DNA of 64,000 nucleotides from Paractinoplanes ovalisporus (lineage in GTDB: Bacteria; Actinomycetota; Actinomycetes; Mycobacteriales; Micromonosporaceae), in the NCBI RefSeq assembly GCF_016834655.1, contig NZ_JAENHP010000006.1, positions 248,001 to 312,000 of the forward strand. Direction: 5' to 3'. The notes under the pieces are model-generated. The model had not been told where the DNA came from, did not search any database, and was given only the letters and a program-made list of their open reading frames with translations. Positions 9,096 to 16,864 of the stretch are shown piece by piece. Numbering within the stretch: the stretch's first letter is position 1; each line of letters begins with the position of its first letter. The translations under genes and the position numbers were made by a program.

Positions 9096-9210
9096 ACCGC
9101 CGCCTAATCGTCTTCGGACGAGCCGGGGAACCAATCTTTCCGGGGTGAATCCGCGTCCGCGCGGTAGGGATCACTTCCGTCCCGAACCCGTCAGCTAACT
9201 CGGTCGGCGG
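9096..9210 (+). promoter_or_regulatory. c-di-AMP riboswitch (ydaO/yuaA class)
   Basis: Plus-strand copy with GAGCCGGGGAACC, CCGGGGTGAATCC, GGTAGGGATCACTTCCG, CCCGAACCCGTCAGCTAAC and the P1 pair ACCGCCGC/GTCGGCGG. It ends 18 bases before GTG 9229. The roughly 230 bases between the two riboswitches (8864-9095) must hold both promoters; I see no other gene there. Confidence 0.9.
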
Positions 9211-9228
9211 CCGACGGAAGGAACAGGT

Positions 9229-10263
9229 GTGCGGCACAAGACTGTCCGGCGACGAACGGCGGCCCTGCTGGCCCTGCTCGTCGCGATCTCCGGGCTGACC
9301 CTCGCGGTGGCCGGTCCGGCCTCGGCGGCGCCGGGTGACACCGGCGACGACGGCGAGGGTGCTCCCAAGTCCCTGATCCAGCAACTGCAGGCCGCCTCCA
9401 AGGGCTTCGTCGAGGCCAAGGAGGCCCTGGCGCGGTCCAAGAGCCGGCAGGCCCAGCTCGCCGCCAAGGTCAAGGAGCTCGACGCCGAGCTCGCGCCCCG
9501 GCAGGCGGCCATCGACGAGATCATCCAGCAGTCGTACCGGACCGGTCGTCTCGGCCCGATGAGCGCGCTGCTCACGGCGGGCTCGGCCGGCGGCTTCCTC
9601 GACCGCGCCGAGACGCTCGAGACGGTCGCCGTGAAGGAGAACCAGGTCGTCGCCGACCTCAAGGCCACCCGGGACGCCCAGGCCCAGGCCAAGCTGGCCA
9701 TCGACATCGAGGTGCGTAACCAGCAGAAGCAGGTCAACGTGATGGCCAAGCGCAAGGTGCAGGCCGAGAACGCGTTGAAGGCGGCCAACACCGGCGGGGA
9801 TGCCGACGAGCCGACCGACGGCGGGTCGAGCGACAAGGCCACCCCGGCGCCGCGCAACCGGGACGGGTCGCTGCCCGACGAGAGCTGCAGCGAGAACGAC
9901 CCCACCACCAGCGGCTGCCTGACGCCGCGCACGCTGCACGCGCTCAAGCAGGCCCAGGCCGACGGCTTCACCCGCTATGTGGCGTGTTTCCGGCACCAGA
10001 ACAGCGGTGAGCACCCCAAGGGGCAGGCGTGCGACTTCGCGGCCGAGAAGAAGGGTTTCGGCGGCGTCGCGTCGGGTGGTGACAAGACGTACGGGACCAA
10101 CCTGGCCAACTACTTCATCAACAACTCGGACCGGCTGGGCGTGCTCTACGTCATCTGGTTCAAACGCATCTGGCTGCCGTCGAGCGGCTGGAAGGCGTAC
10201 TCCCGAGGTAACGGGGACCCTTCCAGCGACCACACCAACCACGTGCACCTGTCGGTGCGATGA
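9229..10263 (+). CDS. secreted coiled-coil protein with M15-like C-terminal domain, c-di-AMP riboswitch controlled
   Basis: 344 residues and a paralogue of the minus-strand neighbour. The signal peptide ends near GPASAAPG. A coiled coil of about 50-185 is rich in Ala, Lys and Gln. After a linker come SCSENDPTTSGC and the C-terminal domain with HPKGQACDF and DHTNHVHLSV, which supply His, Asp and His ligands for a metal as in M15 peptidases. GTG 9229 has GGAAGGA (9216-9222) at six bases. The riboswitch immediately upstream places the gene under cyclic di-AMP control, as for Rpf and NlpC/P60 hydrolases of actinobacteria. The protein could be a DL- or LD-carboxypeptidase or a non-catalytic wall binder. 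Confidence 0.78.
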   Translation: MRHKTVRRRTAALLALLVAISGLTLAVAGPASAAPGDTGDDGEGAPKSLIQQLQAASKGFVEAKEALARSKSRQAQLAAKVKELDAELAPRQAAIDEIIQQSYRTGRLGPMSALLTAGSAGGFLDRAETLETVAVKENQVVADLKATRDAQAQAKLAIDIEVRNQQKQVNVMAKRKVQAENALKAANTGGDADEPTDGGSSDKATPAPRNRDGSLPDESCSENDPTTSGCLTPRTLHALKQAQADGFTRYVACFRHQNSGEHPKGQACDFAAEKKGFGGVASGGDKTYGTNLANYFINNSDRLGVLYVIWFKRIWLPSSGWKAYSRGNGDPSSDHTNHVHLSVR

Positions 10264-10288
10264 CCTGGCGGGGGAGTGCGGGACCTAC

Positions 10289-11065
10289 CTATTTGTTGAC
10301 GTAGGTCTCGTACTCCTTCAGCACGTCCTCGGTCGAGCCGTCGGCGCGGATGACGCCCGACTCGAGCCAGATGCTGCGCTCGCACGTGTCGCGGATCGAC
10401 TGCTCGCTGTGGCTGACCAGGAAGACCGTGCCGGCCTCCTTGCGCAGGTCACGCACCCGCTGCTCGCTGCGCTTGCGGAACTTGGCGTCACCGGTGGCCA
10501 GCGCCTCGTCGATCAGCAGCACGTCGTGCTTCTTGGCCGCCGCGATCGAGAAGCGCAGCCGGGCCGACATGCCGGACGAGTAGGTCTTCATCGGCAGCGA
10601 GCTGAAGTCGCCCCGGTCGTTGATGCCGGAGAACTCGATGATGTCGGCCGTCTGCGCCTTCACCTCGGCCGGCGACATGCCCATGGCCAGGCAGCCCAGC
10701 TCGACGTTGCGCTCGCCGGACAGGTCGTTCATCAGGGCCGCGTTCACGCCCAGGAGGGACGGCTGGCCGGCCGCGTAGATGCCGCCGCCGCGCTCGACCG
10801 GGAGCAGCCCGGCGATCGCCCGCAGCAGCGTCGACTTGCCCGAGCCGTTGGTGCCGATCAGGCCGATCGCTTCGCCCTTGTAGGCGACGAAGCTGACGCC
10901 CTTGACCGCGTGCACCTCGCGTACGGCCGCGCTCTTCTTGCCCGTGACGATGCGCTTGAAGCTGGCTAGCGGCGTGTTCGAGCCGGCCGCGGCCGACCCG
11001 TAGATGCGGTAGACGACATGCGCGTTGTCCGCGATGACGGTCGGTTCCCGCTCGTTGTCAGCCAC
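10289..11065 (-). CDS. polysaccharide/teichoic acid ABC exporter ATPase, TagH/Wzt-like
   Basis: ATPase of a two-component polysaccharide exporter. Walker A is GTNGSGKST, the signature YSSGMSARLRFSIA is typical of the TagH/Wzt class, Walker B is VLLIDEALATGD, and the switch is LVSHSE. It lacks the C-terminal carbohydrate-binding domain of long Wzt proteins, so it probably does not read the glycan end. GTG 11065 was chosen because it overlaps the permease stop by eight bases, which suggests translational coupling. The substrate is likely a polyol-phosphate or other surface polymer, given the glycerophosphotransferase at the left edge. Confidence 0.88.
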   Translation of the reverse strand: MADNEREPTVIADNAHVVYRIYGSAAAGSNTPLASFKRIVTGKKSAAVREVHAVKGVSFVAYKGEAIGLIGTNGSGKSTLLRAIAGLLPVERGGGIYAAGQPSLLGVNAALMNDLSGERNVELGCLAMGMSPAEVKAQTADIIEFSGINDRGDFSSLPMKTYSSGMSARLRFSIAAAKKHDVLLIDEALATGDAKFRKRSEQRVRDLRKEAGTVFLVSHSEQSIRDTCERSIWLESGVIRADGSTEDVLKEYETYVNK

Positions 11066-11954
11066 GGCCGTAGCCCTTCTCTCCGCGCCAGAAGTAGACG
11101 TAACCACCAAAGCTGACCAGGACCGTCCAGATGATCGCCTGGATCCACAGGAGGCCGACCGGCTGGGCCAGCGTGACGTTCTCCATCAGCGCGTGCCGGA
11201 TCAGCTCGATGAAGATCAGCATCGGGTTGGCCTCGACCAGGGCCAGCTGCCACCCGTGCAGCCGCTCGGCGAAGAAGGTCACCGGGTAGAGCACCGCCGA
11301 GCCGTACATCCAGATGCGCAGGATGTACGGGATGAGCTGCCGGATGTCGGTGACCTTGGAGATCAGCCGGGACACGAACAGCGCCAGGCCCGCGTTGAAG
11401 AACGTCTGCAGGATCAGGGCCGGGATCAGCAGCAGCCATTCCACGGTGATCGGCTCGCCGGTGAGCAGCACGATCGCGATCAGCACGACGATCGAGGCGA
11501 TCATGTTGCGGACCTCGACCAGGGTGACCGCGATGGGCAGGCTGGCCCGGGGGAAGTGCAGCGCCCGGATCAGCGCCATGTTGGCGGTGATCGACTGGGA
11601 GCCGGCCTGGACCACCGTCTGGGTGAACCCGAAGATGAAGACGCCGGCGCAGAGGTACGCGATGAAGTTGTCGACGTTCTGCTTGGTGTTGATCAGGACG
11701 CCGAAGATCAGGTAGTAGACACCCGCGTTGATCAGCGGCGTGAGCAGCTGCCAGACCACGCCCAGCTTGGTGCTGCCCAGCGAGGCGCTGACCTTCGCGT
11801 TGGCGAAGGCGGCAATGAAGTGCCGGTAGGACCAGAGGTGCCGGGTGTATTCCGGCAGCCTGGGCAGGCGCCCGGCCTTGGTCAGGCCGTGCTCACGGGC
11901 CAGCTCCTTGAGCGATGGCCCGGTGTCGGACTCGGCAACCGCCGTCTGAGCCAT
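11058..11954 (-). CDS. polysaccharide/teichoic acid ABC exporter permease, TagG/Wzm-like
   Basis: An ABC-2 type permease of 298 residues with six hydrophobic segments after a cytoplasmic N-terminus of about 70 residues. That N-terminus includes the family-typical FANAKVSASLGSTKLGVVWQLLTPL. The reading continues upstream, but ATG 11954 has GGAGC at a proper distance and gives the usual length. It is the first gene of a two-gene unit with the ATPase. The tetR gene at 12134 is divergent, 179 bp away, and may control it. Confidence 0.87.
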   Translation of the reverse strand: MAQTAVAESDTGPSLKELAREHGLTKAGRLPRLPEYTRHLWSYRHFIAAFANAKVSASLGSTKLGVVWQLLTPLINAGVYYLIFGVLINTKQNVDNFIAYLCAGVFIFGFTQTVVQAGSQSITANMALIRALHFPRASLPIAVTLVEVRNMIASIVVLIAIVLLTGEPITVEWLLLIPALILQTFFNAGLALFVSRLISKVTDIRQLIPYILRIWMYGSAVLYPVTFFAERLHGWQLALVEANPMLIFIELIRHALMENVTLAQPVGLLWIQAIIWTVLVSFGGYVYFWRGEKGYGRG

Positions 11955-12121
11955 GGGGTGGTGCTCCGATCTCGTCGGCCCGTGCGAGGAGGCGGGCCCT
12001 GGTTCTTTAGGCGAGAACACTCAATCAGCATGTCAAGTCTCGGCCGATGGAACGGCCTCGTATCGACGTGACCGGAAGGTTATCGGACCAAACGGCGGAA
12101 CGCAACCGTAACGTCCTGGCG

Positions 12122-12134
12122 TATAGTGACCGTG
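12122..12134 (+). promoter_or_regulatory. candidate leaderless promoter -10 (TATAGT) for tetR
   Basis: TATAGT at 12122-12127 lies six bases before GTG 12134, with no ribosome site. This supports the shorter start. Confidence 0.6.
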
Positions 12135-12736
12135 TGGCGACAGGAAAGCGTGCTCCCGCCGGGGCGGCGGTGCTCCGTACCGACATCACCGTGGCAATTC
12201 GTGACGCGGTGATGCACGAGCTGGCCGAAGTGGGTTACGGCCGGCTCTCCATCGAGGCCGTGGCGCGGCGCGCCGGCGTCGGCAAGACCGCGATCTACCG
12301 CCGCTGGAGCAACAAGCTCGAGATGGTGCTCGAGATCGTCTCCGACGTGGCCGGCCGCAGCGTGCCACTGCCCGACACCGGCAGTTTCGCCGGTGACCTC
12401 CAGCTGATCATGATGATCGTCAGCCGGGCACTGCAACACCGGATCGCGTCGCAGATCATTCCCGACCTGATGGCCGAGGCCGCGCGCAACCCGCAGATCG
12501 CCGAGACCCTCCAGAAGGCCCTGCGCACCCACCAGCAGGCGGTCGGCGAGAAGCTGGTCGGCCAGGCGGTGGCCCGCGGTGAACTGCCCGAAGGTACCGA
12601 TCCGGACGTCGCGGTCGATCTGATCCTGGGGCCGCTCTACTGGCGTCTGGCCGTCTCGCGTTCCAAGCCCGACGCGGAATACCTCGAGAAGCTGATGACG
12701 GCCGTCACGGCGGCTCTGCGGGCCGGCGGGAGCTGA
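12134..12736 (+). CDS. TetR/AcrR-family transcriptional regulator
   Basis: 200 residues. An N-terminal TetR helix-turn-helix (AVARRAGVGKTAIYRRWSNK, about 45-65) is followed by a helical ligand domain of the TetR_C-like type (ASQIIPDLMAEAARNP). The longer reading from 12047 adds 29 residues with no support, while a -10 element just before GTG 12134 suggests a leaderless mRNA. It is divergent from the TagGH-like exporter. Ligand unknown. Confidence 0.85.
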   Translation: MATGKRAPAGAAVLRTDITVAIRDAVMHELAEVGYGRLSIEAVARRAGVGKTAIYRRWSNKLEMVLEIVSDVAGRSVPLPDTGSFAGDLQLIMMIVSRALQHRIASQIIPDLMAEAARNPQIAETLQKALRTHQQAVGEKLVGQAVARGELPEGTDPDVAVDLILGPLYWRLAVSRSKPDAEYLEKLMTAVTAALRAGGS

Positions 12737-12826
12737 AAGCAACCCGGTCGCACCGGTCGGTCGGGTCGAGCCGGGCGCGCATCTGCCGAAGGTAGGGGCT
12801 CTGAACCCCTGACCTCCGGAGCAGCC

Positions 12827-13099
12827 ATGCGCAGTCACCACGCCGACACCGCCGTTCTGGACGCGGCCGTGTTGCTCGCCGGCGCTTGGAAGAGCGCTGA
12901 CGGCTCGGTCCGCCTCGACATCAAGACCGACGGAACGTACGCGGGGAAGGTCGTTGGTCGCAAGCGTCGGCCGCGCGGCACCTACGACCTGAACGGTCGC
13001 ACGCTGACCCTCAGCGACGACTCCGGCCTGCACACGCCCGTGATCGTCGGCGACGGAGTGCTGGAGATGGCCGGTCACCGGCTCGGGCGTGCCAATTAG
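12827..13099 (+). CDS. small Atu4866-like domain protein
   Basis: 90 residues. The segment GAWKSADGSVRLDIKTDGTY, then a GTYDLNGRTLTLSDDSG strand pair and a GVLEMAGHRL end, resembles the Atu4866 family (a small beta-barrel with the pattern G-W-S-DG-IR-DG-Y-G-Y-DDTG). The function of that family is unknown. The gene has a ribosome site, GGAG, before ATG 12827. The basic tract GRKRRPRG replaces the usual acidic turn. No signal peptide is seen. Confidence 0.6.
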   Translation: MRSHHADTAVLDAAVLLAGAWKSADGSVRLDIKTDGTYAGKVVGRKRRPRGTYDLNGRTLTLSDDSGLHTPVIVGDGVLEMAGHRLGRAN

Positions 13100-13175
13100 C
13101 AACTGGTCGTAACCCCTACCCCTCCCTACCGGGGGCGGGCCCAGACCCTACTCGGCCCGCCTGAAGATCGCCGGG

Positions 13176-13202
13176 TTGTCCACAGGCGCGGAGTTGTCCA
13201 CA
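13176..13202. other. two DnaA-box-like sequences (TTGTCCACA)
   Basis: Perfect high-GC DnaA boxes TTGTCCACA at 13176-13184 and 13194-13202, in the same direction and 18 bp apart, in the gap between convergent genes. An inverted GC-rich pair nearby (GCGGGCC/GGCCCGC, about 13136-13161) may act as terminator. Confidence 0.6.
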
Positions 13203-13298
13203 GGCTGAGCTTCCAGCCGCCTCCAAGATCGCCCCCACTCGATAAAATCGCCGAGGGTGGGGGACCCCCGGTGGGGCGGGCCTCTGATCATTTGAGGC

Positions 13299-14537
13299 TC
13301 AGGCGGCGGCCGGCTCCAGTTGGGGCGCGTCGGGGGTCGACGACGGGCGGCGGTCCAGGCGGAAGCTCAGCGCGGCCAGCAGCAGGCCCGTGACGGCCAG
13401 CAGCACGCCGATCCAGGCCGCGGAGAGGTAACCCCACCCGGCCGCGATCGTGACGCCGCCCAGGGCCGCTCCGGCGCTGTTGGCGATGTTCGAGGCCGAC
13501 TGGTTGACGGCCGCACCCATGAGCTGGGCGCCGGGAGCCACGGCGATCAGGCGGGCCTGCAGGGCGGGGCCGATGAACAGGGCCGCCGCGCCGACCAGGA
13601 AGGCGGCCGCGAACAGGCCGACCGCGGTGTGGGCGACCACGCCGAACAGGGCCACGGTGGTGATCATGGCGGCGAAGCCGAGCAGCATGGTGCGGCGCAG
13701 ATTGTGGTCGGCCGCGAAACCGCCCACGGCGTTGCCGACGGTCATGCCGACGCCCATCACGGCCAGGACCCACGGCACGTACGACTCCGACAGGCCCGTC
13801 ACATGCGTGGTGACCGGGGCGATGTAGCTGTTCACGGCGAAGAAGCCGCCGAAGCCGACCGCACCCACGGCGGCCGCCAGCCACACCTGCGGGGAACGGA
13901 ACGCGCCCAGCTCGGCCCGTGGCGAGCCGCCGGCCACCGGGGCCACCTCGGGCACGGTGAAGAGCACGAAGAGCAGGGTGAGCGCGAAGACGCCGGCCAC
14001 CGCCAGATAGGCGATCCGCCAGCCGGCCGCCTGACCCAGGCTGGTGATCAGCGGGACGCCGAAGACGTTGGCCGCGGTCAGGCCGCTGAGCACGACGGCG
14101 AACCCCTTGCCCTGGCTGCCCGGGCCGAGCATGGAGGCGGCGAGCAGGCCGGCCGCCCCGAAGTAGGCGCCGTGGGCCAGCGCGGCGACGAAGCGACCGG
14201 CCAGCACCAGGCCGAACGTGGGGGCCAGGGCGGAGGCGATCGTGCCCGCCACGAACAGCGTGAGCAGGCCGAGCACCAGGCGGCGCCGGGGCATGCGGGC
14301 GGTCAGGGCGGCGATCGTGGGCGCGCCGACCACCACGCCCAGCGCGTAGACCGTGATCATCCAGCCGGCCGTGGCGACGGCGTCCGGCGCCGAGCGTGCG
14401 TAGGCCGTCGGCAGCAGGTCGCGGGCCAGGTCGGGCAGCAGGCCCATGGCGACGAACTCGGTGAGGCCGAGGCCGAAGCCGCCCAGGGCGAGGGCGAGCA
14501 GGGCCGCCCAGCGGCGACCGGCGGTGAGGTTCTCCAC
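13299..14537 (-). CDS. MFS drug/sugar efflux transporter
   Basis: 412 residues with 12 predicted membrane spans of the AraJ/chloramphenicol-resistance (DHA1) type. Motif A-like elements are seen between spans 2 and 3 (TARMPRRRLVLG) and in the second half (FAADHNLRRTMLLG). The start at ATG 14537 gives a short cytoplasmic lead and then the first span. The gene is divergent from a LacI regulator with two palindromic operators between them, so it is probably repressed by that protein. Substrate unknown. Confidence 0.88.
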   Translation of the reverse strand: MENLTAGRRWAALLALALGGFGLGLTEFVAMGLLPDLARDLLPTAYARSAPDAVATAGWMITVYALGVVVGAPTIAALTARMPRRRLVLGLLTLFVAGTIASALAPTFGLVLAGRFVAALAHGAYFGAAGLLAASMLGPGSQGKGFAVVLSGLTAANVFGVPLITSLGQAAGWRIAYLAVAGVFALTLLFVLFTVPEVAPVAGGSPRAELGAFRSPQVWLAAAVGAVGFGGFFAVNSYIAPVTTHVTGLSESYVPWVLAVMGVGMTVGNAVGGFAADHNLRRTMLLGFAAMITTVALFGVVAHTAVGLFAAAFLVGAAALFIGPALQARLIAVAPGAQLMGAAVNQSASNIANSAGAALGGVTIAAGWGYLSAAWIGVLLAVTGLLLAALSFRLDRRPSSTPDAPQLEPAAA

Positions 14538-14547
14538 CTGATCGACT

Positions 14548-14586
14548 CTAGAACGTTCTAGTTGCGTCGGTGGTAGAACGTTCTAG
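14548..14586. promoter_or_regulatory. two LacI-type operators between the MFS and lacI-like genes
   Basis: CTAGAACGTTCTAG at 14548-14561 is a perfect 14-bp palindrome. A second copy, TAGAACGTTCTA at 14574-14585, is perfect over 12 bp. The centres are 25 bp apart. The central ACGT fits LacI-family sites. The pair sits between the divergent starts (14537 and 14611), and the second copy lies in the -35 region of the lacI-like promoter, whose candidate -10 is TAAATT at 14597-14602. Confidence 0.85.
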
Positions 14587-14610
14587 TCATCACAGGTAAA
14601 TTCTCCGGAC

Positions 14611-15621
14611 ATGACGGTGGGGGATCGGCGGACGACGCTGGCCGACGTCGCAGCCGAGGCGGGCGTCTCGGTGGCATTGGTCTCGATCGTGATGCGCGAC
14701 GCCCCGGGCGCGAGCGCCGCCACCCGGGAACGGGTGCTCGAGGTGGCGCGCCGGCTCGACTACCAGCCCGACAGCCGGGCCCGGCTGCTGCGCAGCGGAC
14801 AGAGCCGCCTGCTCGGCGTGGTCTTCGGGGTGCAGCACCCGTTCCACGACGACCTGCTCACCGGGCTCTACGACGCGGCCGAACGGATCGGCTACGAGCT
14901 GACGCTGAGCGCGGTCACCCCGCGGCGTGACGAACGTACGGCGATCTCGGGTCTGCTCCAGGACCGGTGCGCCGCGCTGGTGCTGCTCGGGCCGCAGATC
15001 CCGACCGCCGAACTGGCCGCGCTGGCCGATCGGCTGCCGGTCGTGGCCATGATGCGTACGGTGCGGCAGCGGCAGGTCGACGTGGTGCGCACCGACGACG
15101 CCCGCGGGCTGCATCTGGCCGTCGACCACCTGGTCGAGCTGGGCCACCGGAACATCGTGCACGTCGACGGCGGGCGCTGGCTGTCCTCGGCCGAACGGCG
15201 TCAGGGCTATCGCGACGCGATGCGGCGGCACGGGCTGGAGGCGTACGCGCGGGTGGTGAACGGTGGTTTCGGCGAGGAGGACGGGGCCCGTGCCGCCCGG
15301 GAACTGCTCGACGACCCGCCGACCGCGGTGGCCGTCTTCAACGACCTCAGCGCCACCGGCCTGCTCGACGTGCTGCGCCGGCACGGGCTCGAGGTTCCGG
15401 GCGACCTCAGCGTCGTGGGGTACGACGACAGCAGCTTCAGCCGGCTCGCCCACATCGACCTCACCACCGTCGCGCAGGACATTCCGACGATGGCGACCCT
15501 GGCCGTGGCCCGCGCGGTCGAACGCATCGACGGCGCCCAGGTCGCGCACCGCGAGGTGGTGATCCCGCCGCGCCTGGTGGTCCGGGGGACAACCGGGCCC
15601 GCTCCCGCGCCCGCCACCTAA
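14611..15621 (+). CDS. LacI-family transcriptional repressor
   Basis: 336 residues. The DNA-binding headpiece TLADVAAEAGVSVALVSIVM, with a hinge near RLDYQPDSRARLL, is followed by a periplasmic-binding-protein-like sensor domain ending SVVGYDDSSFSRLAHIDLTTV. The recognition helix reads SVALVSIVMRD instead of the common SxxTVSRVLN, so the operator differs from the usual core. That agrees with the AGAACGTTCT palindromes directly upstream. It likely controls itself and the divergent MFS gene. Effector unknown, probably a sugar or related small molecule. Confidence 0.88.
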   Translation: MTVGDRRTTLADVAAEAGVSVALVSIVMRDAPGASAATRERVLEVARRLDYQPDSRARLLRSGQSRLLGVVFGVQHPFHDDLLTGLYDAAERIGYELTLSAVTPRRDERTAISGLLQDRCAALVLLGPQIPTAELAALADRLPVVAMMRTVRQRQVDVVRTDDARGLHLAVDHLVELGHRNIVHVDGGRWLSSAERRQGYRDAMRRHGLEAYARVVNGGFGEEDGARAARELLDDPPTAVAVFNDLSATGLLDVLRRHGLEVPGDLSVVGYDDSSFSRLAHIDLTTVAQDIPTMATLAVARAVERIDGAQVAHREVVIPPRLVVRGTTGPAPAPAT

Positions 15622-15652
15622 GCATCCGGCGTTCTGCGCCGAAAAGAGGCTC

Positions 15653-16207
15653 ATGAGGCTTCGAGGGACGGCCCTGGTGGTGGTGCCGTTCCTGCTGAGC
15701 GCCTGTGGCGGCGGCTCCGACCCGTCGGCGAACTCCAGCCCCACGGCCGACGCGGGCGGCGGCGCCTGGGTCAAGGTCCAGCCCGGCAACCCCACGGCCA
15801 GCCCCTCCGTCAAATACACCGGGTCGCCCCGGCCCGGGTTGCCGCCGGTGTCCTTCATGCCCACGAGCACGGAATGCGCGGTGCCCTGGGACTCCGACAT
15901 CGAGAAGGTCCTCATCCCGATGACCGTGACGGTGGGCCAGGGCTCGCTGAAGGTCCAGTGGCCCAACCGCTACGGCAACCGCTACCGCGTCGCCGCCGTT
16001 CCGCAGGAACTCGTCAGCGGCGCCCAGCCCGAGCCGGTCTGGCAGACCATCACCACCGGCGGCGAGTGCACGGCCAGCGCCACGATCAGCGGCCTGACAT
16101 CCGGAGCCGCGTACGTCGTCTGGCTGGACGCGCCCGACACCCCGCGCGGGCCGGACAACTCCCGCGGTCTCTACAGTGGTCGTTCCTCGGTCGTGAAGCC
16201 TCAATAG
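15653..16207 (+). CDS. putative lipoprotein with fibronectin-III-like fold
   Basis: 184 residues. A short basic start and hydrophobic segment lead to the lipobox LLSAC with cysteine near residue 18, so it is likely anchored to the outer face of the membrane. The mature part has a Ser/Thr/Pro-rich spacer, then strand-rich sequence with VQWPNRYGNRYRVAA and ATISGLTSGAAYVVWLDAP, resembling an fn3-type beta sandwich. I do not recognise a specific family. It follows the lacI-like gene by 31 bp and may be co-transcribed. Confidence 0.6.
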   Translation: MRLRGTALVVVPFLLSACGGGSDPSANSSPTADAGGGAWVKVQPGNPTASPSVKYTGSPRPGLPPVSFMPTSTECAVPWDSDIEKVLIPMTVTVGQGSLKVQWPNRYGNRYRVAAVPQELVSGAQPEPVWQTITTGGECTASATISGLTSGAAYVVWLDAPDTPRGPDNSRGLYSGRSSVVKPQ

Positions 16208-16283
16208 CACTCCGCTTGCAGGCAATGATGTGCACTGCCGATGCCTGATAATACCTACACCCCACCGCGTATCCGTTTTTCCG

Positions 16284-16315
16284 GTTGACGATGCGTTGAC
16301 GGCGTCGTGTATCGT
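16284..16315 (+). promoter_or_regulatory. candidate promoter with two GTTGACG repeats 11 bp apart
   Basis: GTTGACG occurs at 16284-16290 and 16295-16301, then eight bases, then TATCGT at 16310-16315 as a -10. Heptamer repeats 11 bp apart and eight bases before the -10 are the layout known for SARP-type activators. Alternatively, the first copy is simply the -35 with a 19-bp spacer. Confidence 0.45.
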
Positions 16316-16332
16316 GGCGATCGACGTTGACG

Positions 16333-16353
16333 CATGTCACTGTCTGTGACATG
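16333..16353. promoter_or_regulatory. inverted repeat CATGTCAC-N5-GTGACATG
   Basis: A perfect 8-bp inverted repeat with a five-base spacer, 18 bases before ATG 16372 and downstream of the likely transcription start. It could be an operator or a hairpin in the leader mRNA. Confidence 0.55.
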
Positions 16354-16371
16354 GAATTCTGCGGGGGAAAA

Positions 16372-16797
16372 ATGAAGAAAAATGTCACGCGCCTAGCGAC
16401 CGTCATCAGTGCGGTGGTGGCGACAATCGCGATTTCGGCGTCGGCCGCAATGGCCGCGACGACGTGGTCGAAGGCGGCCAGCTTCGGCAAGGCGATCGCC
16501 ACGATGACTCCCAGTGGTGACCTCAAGTTGCGAGTGGAAGCACAGGATCTGCTGGGTGACAGCAACGCCGTCACCGCCGAGGTGGACATTGTCTCCGGCG
16601 ACCAGACCACGCACTGGCGCGTGGTCAACAGCTTCGGCTACGGCAGCTCGCAGACTTTGGAAAAGCGTTTCGACGGTGGCAACGTCGGTTTCAGCGGCCA
16701 CGTGAAGATCCGGATCTGCAAGTGGCGCCAGAACGGTATTCCGGGCGGCCTTTCCTGGGGTTGCACGGCGTGGGCCTCGCGGTCTTACTCGCTGTGA
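16372..16797 (+). CDS. small secreted protein, unknown function
   Basis: 141 residues. Signal peptide MKKNVTRLATVISAVVATIA leads to a cleavage site after ASAAMA. The mature part (about 110 residues) is strand-rich, with two cysteines (IRICKWRQ and WGCTAW) that could form a disulfide. ATG 16372 follows a GGGGGAAAA ribosome site; the earlier in-frame start at 16327 would spoil the signal peptide. The upstream region is notably AT-richer than its surroundings. This is the pattern of small actinomycete exoproteins of unknown role. Confidence 0.65.
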   Translation: MKKNVTRLATVISAVVATIAISASAAMAATTWSKAASFGKAIATMTPSGDLKLRVEAQDLLGDSNAVTAEVDIVSGDQTTHWRVVNSFGYGSSQTLEKRFDGGNVGFSGHVKIRICKWRQNGIPGGLSWGCTAWASRSYSL

Positions 16798-16822
16798 CCC
16801 AGTCTTGATCAACTGAATATTG

Positions 16823-16856
16823 AAATGGTCGCCCGGGTGCACCCGGGCGACCATTT
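16823..16856. terminator. bidirectional intrinsic terminator
   Basis: A perfect 16-bp inverted repeat (16823-16838 with 16841-16856) separated by two bases, flanked by A and T runs, lies between two convergent genes. Confidence 0.85.
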
Positions 16857-16864
16857 ATTTTGCT

